Of a stretch of DNA of 5,125 nt, positions 1-5,006 are shown piece after piece; within the stretch, counting starts at the first letter, position 1; each line of letters begins with the position of its first letter. Both the position numbers and the translations under genes were made by a program. Where the stretch lies: NCBI GenBank assembly GCA_036556265.1, contig DATBJU010000122.1, forward strand, positions 1-5,125, in the 5' to 3' direction. The notes beneath the pieces were generated by a model. That model ran no database searches. It was given only the letters and a program-made list of their open reading frames with translations, and was not told where the DNA came from. The stretch comes from JAUSIF01 sp036556265 (GTDB taxonomy: Bacteria > Pseudomonadota > Alphaproteobacteria > Rhizobiales > Xanthobacteraceae).

Positions 1-503
1 AAAAGCACGAGGCGGTTGGCGAATCCGCGCTGTTCGGCGATCTGCTTGAGGCGACTGCCTGCGGGCTCCAGCAGGTCCTCGGCCATGCGCACAACGACAT
101 GCGGGGCGGAGCGAACGTGAGACAGCACGTCCACGACCAGCGCCTCGATCTCGGCGACGGGCTCGCGCGCGATCAGGGCCGGGGCGAGCTTCATCGCGAT
201 CGCAACCGCCACTTCGACGGCCTCGGTCTCGAGCCGCGACTCGAGCGCGGCAAACTTCCTGGCGAGTTCGCCGATGCGTTCCGCACTCTGTCCGATCGCG
301 GCGGCGAGACGCCGCTCGATGCGGGCGTTCGCCTCGGCCTCGCCGGCGGCGTGACCGCGTTTGAAGGCTTCGGATTCCACTGCAGCAAGCGCAGCGCCGG
401 ATATCTGACCGCCGCGGTCGAACTCCACGTCGAACAGGTAGCGCACGGGCTCGGCCGCCGGTCCGTCAGCGTTGCGTGCGGTGGGTTTGGTCAGCGTTGC
501 CAT
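1..503 (-). CDS. fliH: Flagellar export ATPase regulator FliH (FlbE-like), 3' end missing
   Basis: The minus-strand frame from ATG 503 stays open to the left edge, giving 167 codons without a stop; the C-terminus lies outside. It begins MATLTKPTARNADGPAAEPV. Residues about 43-100 are an Ala/Glu/Arg-rich helix with GxxxG-like spacing (RGHAAGEAEANARIERRLAA) and probable coiled coil. A V-ATPase E-subunit-like part follows (VEVAVAIAMKLAPALI, then HVVVRMAEDLLEP). This layout is typical of FliH/SctL proteins, which bind the export ATPase FliI as a dimer and help dock it at the flagellar export gate and C-ring in the cytoplasm. The start is supported by GAGG at 509-512, five bases upstream. The fliG stop TGA (511-513) overlaps that site, so coupled translation is likely. 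The family is divergent, so the name rests on position after fliF-fliG as well as on sequence. In Caulobacter the gene at this place is called flbE, and fliN follows. Confidence 0.82.
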   Translation of the reverse strand, partial: MATLTKPTARNADGPAAEPVRYLFDVEFDRGGQISGAALAAVESEAFKRGHAAGEAEANARIERRLAAAIGQSAERIGELARKFAALESRLETEAVEVAVAIAMKLAPALIAREPVAEIEALVVDVLSHVRSAPHVVVRMAEDLLEPAGSRLKQIAEQRGFANRLVL

Positions 504-508
504 CGGCG

Positions 509-512
509 CCTC
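509..512 (-). promoter_or_regulatory. Ribosome binding site of fliH, overlapping the fliG stop
   Basis: GAGG on the minus strand, five bases before ATG 503. The TGA stop of fliG runs directly into it (TGAGG). This fixes the fliH start and suggests that ribosomes finishing fliG reinitiate on fliH. Confidence 0.7.
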
Positions 513-1608
513 AGTAGACCAGCTCGTCGTCGGCGCTGTGACCCTTGGCGATCACGATTTCGCCTTTGGCCGCGAGTTCCTTCGCGAGATTGACCATCGC
601 CGACTGCGCCTCGTCGACCTCGCGCAGCCTGACAGGTCCCATCGTCTCCATCTCGTCCTGGAGGAGCTTCGCGGCGCGGGTCGACATGTTCGCCTTGAAG
701 AAGTCGCGCGCGGCTTCGGAGGCGCCCTTGAGCGCGAGCGCGAGCTTGCTGCGATCCACGTTGCGCATGAGCGTCTGCGCGGCCGCGGTGTCGAGCTTGA
801 CCAGGTCGTCGAAGGTGAACATGAGCGCCTTGATGCGCTCCGCGGACTCGCGGTTGTTCTCCTCGAGCGCCGACATGAAACGGGATTCCGTCTGGCGGTC
901 GAAATTGTTGAAGATTTCCGCGATCAACTCGTGGGCGTCGCGGCGGCTGGTCTGCGAGAGGTTCGACATGAACTCGGTGCGCAGCGTCTGCTCCACGCGC
1001 TCGAGCACGTCCTTCTGGATCGCCTCCATCCGAAGCATGCGGTTGATGACGTCGAGTGCGAGTTCTTCCGGGAGGATGCCGAGGACGCGCGCGGCGTGCT
1101 CGGAGCGGATCTTCGACAACACGACGGCGATCGTCTGCGGGTACTCGTTTTTCAAATAGTTCGCGAGTACCTCCTCCTGGACGTTGGAAAGTTTCTCCCA
1201 CATGTTGCGCCCGGCGGGACCGCGAATTTCTTCCATGATCACGGACACGCGCTCCGAGGGCAGGAACTGGGACAACAGCCGTTCGGTGGCCGCCGAGTCG
1301 CCCATCAGCGCGCCGGTCGCAGACATCTGACCGACGAAATCGATCATCAGCTTTTCGACCGCGTCGGACTCGATCGTGCCGAGACTCGACATGGCCAGCG
1401 AAAGCGTGCGGATCTCCTCGTCGTCGAGCAGCTTCCAGATTTCCGCGCCGTACTTCTCGCCGAGCGCAAGCAGCAGAATCGCAGAACGTTCGGGGCCGAG
1501 CAGGGGGCGACTGCGCGCAACCGACTTTCCCGGACTCGACCTTGGCGGATCGGCGGGCCTGTCCTTGCGCGTGAAAAGCGCGTCTACGAGTGCGGCGGCG
1601 GTGGACAT
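511..1608 (-). CDS. fliG: Flagellar motor switch protein FliG
   Basis: A 365-residue protein with all three FliG regions. The N-terminal FliF-binding domain starts at GPERSAILLLALGE (38-51). The middle armadillo-like domain has EYPQTIAVVLSKI (155-167), where most families have EHPQ. The C-terminal torque domain carries the MFTF hinge (263-266), LALKGAS (290-296), MSTRAAKLLQDEM (308-320) and GPVRL (324-328). FliG sits on the cytoplasmic face of the MS ring, joins FliM, and meets the stator to produce torque. In the torque helix, the DDRSI seen in many FliG proteins reads DTAAA here (D273, T274); R282 is kept. A basic, Pro/Ser-rich stretch of about 35 residues precedes the first domain, longer than in enterobacterial FliG. 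The ATG at 1608 is kept because GAGG stands six bases upstream. The gene lies 8 bases after fliF and 7 before fliH. The identification is secure. Confidence 0.97.
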   Translation of the reverse strand: MSTAAALVDALFTRKDRPADPPRSSPGKSVARSRPLLGPERSAILLLALGEKYGAEIWKLLDDEEIRTLSLAMSSLGTIESDAVEKLMIDFVGQMSATGALMGDSAATERLLSQFLPSERVSVIMEEIRGPAGRNMWEKLSNVQEEVLANYLKNEYPQTIAVVLSKIRSEHAARVLGILPEELALDVINRMLRMEAIQKDVLERVEQTLRTEFMSNLSQTSRRDAHELIAEIFNNFDRQTESRFMSALEENNRESAERIKALMFTFDDLVKLDTAAAQTLMRNVDRSKLALALKGASEAARDFFKANMSTRAAKLLQDEMETMGPVRLREVDEAQSAMVNLAKELAAKGEIVIAKGHSADDELVY

Positions 1609-1614
1609 CGATCA

Positions 1615-1618
1615 CCTC
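1615..1618 (-). promoter_or_regulatory. Ribosome binding site of fliG, overlapping the fliF stop
   Basis: GAGG on the minus strand, six bases before ATG 1608. The TGA stop of fliF (1617-1619) overlaps it, as at the fliG-fliH junction. It decides the fliG start, including the unusual N-terminal extension. Confidence 0.7.
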
Positions 1619-3299
1619 ACGCCGTCTTCTCGTGCATCCACTGACGGAGAATGGACACCGTCTCGTAAGGATTGCGCGAGGCAAGCTCACCGACCTTCTG
1701 AATGGAGGCCTGATGCGCCTCACCCTGGATCTGGGCGAATTCGATCTGGCGCGCCGCCTGGAAGTCGGGCGTTACCTTGACCGGGGGCGGCGGCACCACC
1801 TGCGTCGCTCCGGGCGTCCGATCCACATCCTGCGTCACCAGCACCGGTGTGACATTTGCGGGATTGGCCGCGGGAAGGGCGGCGAGGGCGGCCTCATCCG
1901 GAGTCACAACGCGGCGCACGAGCGGGCGCACGACGAACAGGAGCACGAGGAGAGACAGGATCGCCACGACGACAAGGTTGATCGCGTACATGATGTCGTC
2001 GGTGGTGAAGCGGAACATGCTCAGCAAGCCGCCCTCCGCCGCGATTGGCGGCGTCCCGGCTACCTCCGCGAAGCGCAGGTTCACGACTTCGACGCGATCG
2101 CCCCGCCGCTCGTCAAAGCCGATGGACGACCGTACGAGCGCAGTGATGCGGTCGATCTCCTCCTGCGGACGCGGCTCGTAGGTGACCTCCTTGTCATTCG
2201 CGCCTTTCTTGTAGTTGCCGTCCACGAGCACGGCGACCGAAAGACGCTTCACGCGGCCGGGTTCGGTCACTTCGGTGCGGGTGGTGCGCGATATCTCGTA
2301 ATTCACCACCTCTTCGCTCTTGCGGTTGGAGTCGGCGCTGGCGTTCTGCTGGGCGGATTGCTGCTGGTTGTTGCCGGGCAATTGGTTGCCGACGGTCACG
2401 CCTTGGTCTTGCTGACCCTGGTTCGATTGCGCGGCTTCCTCGCGGCTCTGGGTCGAACGGACCACCCGGCTTTCCGGATCGTAGCGATCGGAGGTCTGCT
2501 GGATGCGGGTGTAGTCGAGCTCGGCGGAAATCGTGACACGCGCTCGGCCTGGACCGACAACGCTTGAGACAATCGATTCGACCTGGTTCTTGAGCCGCTG
2601 CTCGAAGGCGACGTTGCGTTCGTCGAGGAGCGGCGCCACCCCGGCCTCGGATGCTCCGACGCCGTCGGCCAGAAGCCGACCCTGCTCGTCCACGATCGAC
2701 ACGCGCTCGGGCTTCAAGCCGCGAACAGCGGAGGCAACCAGGTGACGGATCGCACGGACCTGCGGCTGCTCGAGTTGGCTGCGCACGCGAAGGACGATGG
2801 AAGCGGACGGCTCCTGCCGGTCGCGCTGGAAGAGTTGGCGTTCCGGGATCACGAGATGGACGCGGGCCGCGGACACGCGATCAAGCGAACGGATGGTGCG
2901 CGCAAGCTCGCCTTCGAGGGCACGCAGATGGTTGACGTTCTGAACGAAGGAAGTGGTGCCGAGGGTGTCCGACTTGTCGAAGATCTCGTAACCGACCGAG
3001 CCTCCGCGCGGCACGCCGCCTTCGGCGAGCCGCATGCGGGCGCGCGTTACCTGTTCCTTGGGGATGAGCACCGTGGAGCCATCGCCGCGGAGCTCGTAGG
3101 GGATTCCCTGCGACTCGAGCTCTTTCACCACGCGATTCGAATCTTCCAGCGATAGCTCGCTGAAGAGCGGTGCCATCGTAGGCGCGGTTACCCGCATTCC
3201 GACGACAACGAAAAATCCGATAAGTCCAATCGTCACCGCGACCATTGCGGCGATGCGGGCGGCACCCAGTGCCTTCACAAACTCGACCAATCCGTTCAC
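1617..3299 (-). CDS. fliF: Flagellar MS-ring protein FliF
   Basis: FliF forms the inner-membrane MS ring, the base on which rotor and export gate assemble. With the GTG start at 3299 it has 560 residues, normal for the family. Visible in order: first membrane helix (about 16-35), the YscJ/FliF ring domain (LFSELSLEDSNRVVKELES, then GYEIFDKSD and FVQNVNHLRALEGELARTI), the second ring region with ARVHLVIPERQLF, the collar domain (YDPESRVVRSTQSREE), a Gln/Asn-rich low-complexity loop (about 290-325), the second membrane helix (about 436-457) and a cytoplasmic tail ending NPYETVSILRQWMHEKTA, the FliG-binding motif. A TTG at 3353 would add 18 residues. I prefer GTG 3299 because GGGAGA lies six bases upstream, the product MNGLVEFVKALG starts like other FliF proteins, and the putative CtrA box leaves little room for a start at 3353. 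It is the first of three tightly linked flagellar genes. Confidence 0.96.
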   Translation of the reverse strand: MNGLVEFVKALGAARIAAMVAVTIGLIGFFVVVGMRVTAPTMAPLFSELSLEDSNRVVKELESQGIPYELRGDGSTVLIPKEQVTRARMRLAEGGVPRGGSVGYEIFDKSDTLGTTSFVQNVNHLRALEGELARTIRSLDRVSAARVHLVIPERQLFQRDRQEPSASIVLRVRSQLEQPQVRAIRHLVASAVRGLKPERVSIVDEQGRLLADGVGASEAGVAPLLDERNVAFEQRLKNQVESIVSSVVGPGRARVTISAELDYTRIQQTSDRYDPESRVVRSTQSREEAAQSNQGQQDQGVTVGNQLPGNNQQQSAQQNASADSNRKSEEVVNYEISRTTRTEVTEPGRVKRLSVAVLVDGNYKKGANDKEVTYEPRPQEEIDRITALVRSSIGFDERRGDRVEVVNLRFAEVAGTPPIAAEGGLLSMFRFTTDDIMYAINLVVVAILSLLVLLFVVRPLVRRVVTPDEAALAALPAANPANVTPVLVTQDVDRTPGATQVVPPPPVKVTPDFQAARQIEFAQIQGEAHQASIQKVGELASRNPYETVSILRQWMHEKTA

Positions 3300-3305
3300 G
3301 CGCGG

Positions 3306-3311
3306 TCTCCC
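3306..3311 (-). promoter_or_regulatory. Ribosome binding site deciding the fliF GTG start
   Basis: GGGAGA on the minus strand, six bases before GTG 3299. It lies inside a perfect inverted repeat, GGTCTC-CC-GAGACC on the plus strand (3304-3317). In RNA this could fold as a 5-bp stem with a CGGG loop and hide part of the site. Confidence 0.6.
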
Positions 3312-3322
3312 GAGACCCGTTT

Positions 3323-3342
3323 GGCTTGCGGCACGGCTTGCG
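3323..3342. repeat. Two 8-base direct repeats in the fliF leader
   Basis: GGCTTGCG occurs at 3323-3330 and again at 3335-3342 on the plus strand, a period of 12 bases. They lie between the putative CtrA box and the fliF start. Two copies about one helical turn apart could be a binding site, but the match is short and may be chance. If the upstream TTG start were used, they would be coding. Confidence 0.3.
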
Positions 3343-3367
3343 CCACTGGGCAAGTTTTGCCTGGTTT

Positions 3368-3386
3368 ATGGTTGAAAAAGCCTTAA
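3368..3386 (-). promoter_or_regulatory. Putative CtrA binding site upstream of fliF
   Basis: The minus strand reads TTAA-GGCTTTT-TCAACCAT. The CtrA consensus is TTAA-N7-TTAAC, with half sites of the form TTAACCAT, so there is one mismatch. It is flanked by GGTTG/CAACC arms (3370-3374 and 3387-3391). Its near edge is about 70 bases before GTG 3299, a usual distance for a site overlapping a -35 element. CtrA controls early flagellar operons, including fliF, in Caulobacter. I see no clear -10 box, and the transcription start is not defined. Confidence 0.5.
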
Positions 3387-3471
3387 CAACCGTGGGTTTG
3401 CGGTGGTGGTCGCGGGAAATCAGCGGTCTTTGTTTTCTGCCGGTCGCTGGACGTGCCACAAATTGCAGGAC

Positions 3472-4146
3472 CTAACGGTTGGGCGAGAACAGAATCATCG
3501 CGGCGCCGCTTGCGAGCAGGGCGCCGGCAATCTGCGCGGCGACGAAGGCCGGCACGTCGCCCGGGGCAATACCGGAGAAAGTCGTCGTGAAGGCGCGCGC
3601 GAGTGTCACGGCGGGATTGGCGAAGCTCGTTGACGCGGTGAACCAATAGGCCGACGCGATCACAAGCCCAACCAGCCAGGGCACTGCTTCCGGTCGGAAG
3701 CGCAGGCCGCCCAGAATGGCAAGCACGAGTGAAAACGTGGCCATCGCCTCGGCCAGCCACTGTGAGGCGCCCGTCCGAATCTGCGTGCCCGGTATCAACG
3801 GCGCGATGTCGAACATCACGTGCGCGAGAGCGGTGCCGGCAATCCCGCCGAGAAGCTGAGCCGGGACGTAGAGCGCGAAATCCGCGGCAGGCAGTTCGCG
3901 GCGGATGACGAAGACCAGGCTCACAGCCGGATTAATGTGCGCACCCGATACCGGTCCAAAGATCGCGACGAGCACGACAAGGATCGCCGCGGTCGCCAAG
4001 GTATTCGCAAGAAGCGCGAGGGCTGCATCGTTCGTCAGTCGCTCCGCCATGATGCCGGAGCCAACAACCGCGGCGACCAACAGGAGCGTTCCGAGCGCCT
4101 CGGCGACGACACGGACGGAGAGGGAAGGACGCGCGTCCCTCCTCAT
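3472..4146 (-). CDS. Aquaporin (MIP) family channel, AqpS-like, paired with arsC
   Basis: A 224-residue inner-membrane channel with six predicted membrane helices and two half-helices. Loop B has SGAHINPAVSL (NPA 72-74) and loop E has FANPAVTLAR (NPA 177-179). The residue after the second NPA, almost always Arg in aquaporins and glycerol channels, is Val180. By spacing, the other filter positions are Thr52, Ser165 and Ser174, so the filter looks wide and uncharged. This resembles AqpS of Sinorhizobium meliloti, the arsenic-operon channel that lets arsenite made by ArsC leave the cell. The ATG (4144-4146) overlaps the arsC stop as ATGA, and I see no good ribosome binding site of its own, so translation is probably coupled to arsC. 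The inferred role is arsenite and related uncharged solute efflux. Water, glycerol or other metalloid hydroxides are alternatives that sequence cannot exclude. Confidence 0.88.
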   Translation of the reverse strand: MRRDARPSLSVRVVAEALGTLLLVAAVVGSGIMAERLTNDAALALLANTLATAAILVVLVAIFGPVSGAHINPAVSLVFVIRRELPAADFALYVPAQLLGGIAGTALAHVMFDIAPLIPGTQIRTGASQWLAEAMATFSLVLAILGGLRFRPEAVPWLVGLVIASAYWFTASTSFANPAVTLARAFTTTFSGIAPGDVPAFVAAQIAGALLASGAAMILFSPNR

Positions 4147-4694
4147 TCGGCGGCGTCCGGCCGGGAGGTCGCGACCTTGGCGCGGCCGGTGGCGCCTTCC
4201 ATCGTACCGATCTCGTGCAACTTCGCTTGCAGGCGAATTCTATCGAGCGAGGCGATGGGGAGGTTGACGAAGATCGAAATTCGGTTGTGCAGGAAGCGAT
4301 AGGCTTCGGCAAAGGCTGCGCCGATTTCCGCGTGAGAGCCCTGCACGGCGGCGGGATCGGCGATGCCCCAGTGCGCCGTCATTGGATGGCCTGGCCAGAC
4401 CGGGCAGGCTTCGCCCGCGGCGTCGTCGCACACGGTGAAGACAAAATCCATTTCCGGGACGCCGGGCTTGCCGAACTCGGTCCAACTCTTCGAGCGCAGG
4501 CTGGAGGTGTCGTAGCCGAGGTGCGTAAGCAGCGCGCGCGCCTCCTGATGAATTTCGCCCTTGGGCTCGCTGCCAGCAGAGAAGCCGCGAAACTTTCCTG
4601 CACCGAGCCGGTTCAAAATCGCCTCGCCCATGATCGACCGGGCGGAGTTTCCGGTGCAGAGAATCAACACATTGAAGACGTGAGAACCGGCCAC
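4143..4694 (-). CDS. arsC: Arsenate reductase ArsC, low-molecular-weight phosphatase type
   Basis: A 183-residue cytoplasmic enzyme of the LMW tyrosine phosphatase fold. The N-terminal P-loop is CTGNSARS (Cys13 to Arg19, CX5R), followed by FSAGSEPKG. A second pair of cysteines, Cys89 and Cys97, lies in VCDDAAGEACPVWPG, and HWGIADPA supplies the general-acid Asp113. These are the only three cysteines, as in the thioredoxin-linked S. aureus pI258 type, where a disulfide cascade reduces arsenate to arsenite. The second pair is spaced CX7C here rather than CX6C. The GTG at 4694 is chosen because AGGA (4703-4706) lies eight bases upstream and the P-loop is then at the usual distance from the N-terminus. 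A charged tail of about 20 residues ends the protein. The stop overlaps the channel gene start. No arsR or arsB-type pump gene is in the window, so the channel is the likely exit route. A protein phosphatase role is less likely. Confidence 0.92.
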   Translation of the reverse strand: MAGSHVFNVLILCTGNSARSIMGEAILNRLGAGKFRGFSAGSEPKGEIHQEARALLTHLGYDTSSLRSKSWTEFGKPGVPEMDFVFTVCDDAAGEACPVWPGHPMTAHWGIADPAAVQGSHAEIGAAFAEAYRFLHNRISIFVNLPIASLDRIRLQAKLHEIGTMEGATGRAKVATSRPDAAE

Positions 4695-4702
4695 GAGGGT
4701 GT

Positions 4703-4706
4703 TCCT
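4703..4706 (-). promoter_or_regulatory. Ribosome binding site deciding the arsC GTG start
   Basis: AGGA on the minus strand, eight bases before GTG 4694. It supports this start over the in-frame GTG at Val9, which would leave too little before the P-loop. Confidence 0.6.
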
Positions 4707-4724
4707 GATTTGGCGTGGGGCGGA

Positions 4725-4739
4725 GGGGGGCGACCCCCC
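4725..4739. repeat. Perfect G6/C6 hairpin in the arsC leader
   Basis: GGGGGG-CGA-CCCCCC, a 6-bp stem with a triloop. It lies about 30 bases before the arsC start on the minus strand. No T-run follows on either strand, so it is not a normal intrinsic terminator. It could stabilise the 5' end of the arsC message or mark a binding site. Confidence 0.45.
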
Positions 4740-4741
4740 AA

Positions 4742-4770
4742 GGGATACACTTGCAGAGTTTATGTGACAG
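4742..4770 (-). promoter_or_regulatory. Weak candidate arsC promoter with a Pho-box-like half site
   Basis: On the minus strand CTGTCA (4765-4770) and TATCCC (4742-4747) are 17 bases apart, matching -35 and -10 consensus at 4/6 and 3/6. CTGTCAC is also one base from the 7-base Pho-box repeat CTGTCAT, but no good second copy lies 11 bases away. Another -10-like CATAAT is at 4797-4802, also without a good -35. An arsC promoter must lie in this region or further upstream; its exact place is not settled. Confidence 0.25.
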
Positions 4771-4799
4771 TTCGACGAAGGCTCCCAGGAACACCGATT

Positions 4800-4883
4800 A
4801 TGCCCATTTTTGGCGGCCCTGCATTGCTGCCTGAAGGACCCCTCATTGGGGCCCAGAGGCGTCGGAAACCTGCTGAAACTTGA
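4800..4883 (+). CDS. Doubtful 27-residue small ORF
   Basis: ATG 4800 to TGA 4881-4883 encodes a short peptide with a Pro/Gly/Leu-rich first part (MPIFGGPALLPEGPLIG) and a basic end (AQRRRKPAET). AGGA at 4787-4790 lies nine bases upstream, an acceptable ribosome binding site, though the same bases form one arm of the inverted repeat over the arsC leader. The frame is also open far upstream, antisense to arsC, as GC-rich shadow frames often are. I do not recognise it. It may be a leader peptide upstream of hemA or simply non-coding. Confidence 0.2.
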   Translation: MPIFGGPALLPEGPLIGAQRRRKPAET

Positions 4884-4893
4884 CCCGGCTCAA
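4880..4893. promoter_or_regulatory. FNR/FixK-like box upstream of hemA
   Basis: TTGACCCGGCTCAA has the TTGA-N6-TCAA core of CRP/FNR-family sites (consensus TTGAT-N4-ATCAA); the central CCGG is also symmetric. If the centre is at -41.5, transcription would start near 4928 with TAGGTC (4916-4921) as a weak -10. FnrL is known to activate hemA in Rhodobacter sphaeroides, so the target is sensible. The site is 113 bases before the hemA ATG. Confidence 0.45.
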
Positions 4894-4906
4894 GGGCGGC
4901 CCGCCC
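4894..4906. repeat. GC palindrome abutting the FNR-like box
   Basis: GGGCGG-C-CCGCCC is a perfect 6-base inverted repeat about a single base, starting right after the FNR-like dyad. It could be an operator or form a small hairpin (GGGCG-GCC-CGCCC). In DNA this GC-rich, chance is a real alternative. Confidence 0.3.
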
Positions 4907-4969
4907 GCGCGACTTTAGGTCCCTATGAGAAAGAAGCGATTGCGCCGGGCGGCGCAGACGGGCAAGGTT

Positions 4970-4986
4970 TTTAGAAGTATTCTGGA
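4970..4986. promoter_or_regulatory. Irr-type iron control element (ICE-like) before hemA
   Basis: TTTAGAA-GTA-TTCTGGA matches 12 of 14 fixed positions of the ICE consensus TTTAGAA-N3-TTCTAAA bound by Irr, the heme-responsive Fur-family regulator of alphaproteobacteria. The left half is perfect. It ends 20 bases before the hemA ATG, a position suited to repression. Irr is known to act on heme-synthesis genes when iron is scarce. Confidence 0.5.
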
Positions 4987-5006
4987 CAAGGTCGGCGGGC
5001 GAAGCG

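Larger units (their letters stand above)
4698..4795. repeat. 10-base inverted repeat bracketing the arsC leader
   Basis: GGTGTTCCTG at 4698-4707 and its exact reverse complement CAGGAACACC at 4786-4795, 78 bases apart. On the arsC strand the downstream arm contains the arsC ribosome binding site. A transcript starting above 4795 could pair the arms and hide that site. A 10-base match in a region this small could also arise by chance. Confidence 0.4.
4695..5006. other. Divergent intergenic region between arsC and hemA
   Basis: This is 312 bases with no convincing gene. The left third is the arsC leader and probable promoter. The middle holds the doubtful 27-codon ORF and a hairpin-like GGACCCC-TCATT-GGGGCCC (4836-4854, one mismatch). 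The right third holds the FNR-like and ICE-like boxes of hemA. I see no tRNA, no intrinsic terminator with a T-run and no insertion-sequence ends. Confidence 0.6.

Noticed and set aside
472..1644. Long plus-strand open frame opposite fliG, and similar ones opposite fliF, the channel gene and arsC
   Set aside because: These are shadow frames of GC-rich coding DNA. Their products are Arg/His-rich, match no family I recognise and lie fully antisense to certain genes.
1906..2020. Gln/Asn-rich or hydrophobic stretches of fliF as signs of a fusion or frameshift
   Set aside because: The frame is continuous, and the second membrane helix and variable collar loop are normal for FliF.
3300..3353. TTG at 3353 as the fliF start, adding 18 residues
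   Set aside because: GTG 3299 has a better ribosome binding site and a family-like N-terminus, and the putative CtrA box ends only about 15 bases before the TTG.
3443..3460. Sigma-54-like TGGCACG on the minus strand between the channel gene and fliF
   Set aside because: The -24 part matches, but the -12 part should read TTGC and reads GCGA, so the promoter is incomplete.
4760..4846. 28-codon minus-strand ORF from ATG 4846
   Set aside because: It has no ribosome binding site and no recognisable product, and it overlaps the probable arsC promoter.
4836..4854. GGACCCC-TCATT-GGGGCCC as a terminator
   Set aside because: The stem has a mismatch and no T-run follows on either strand.
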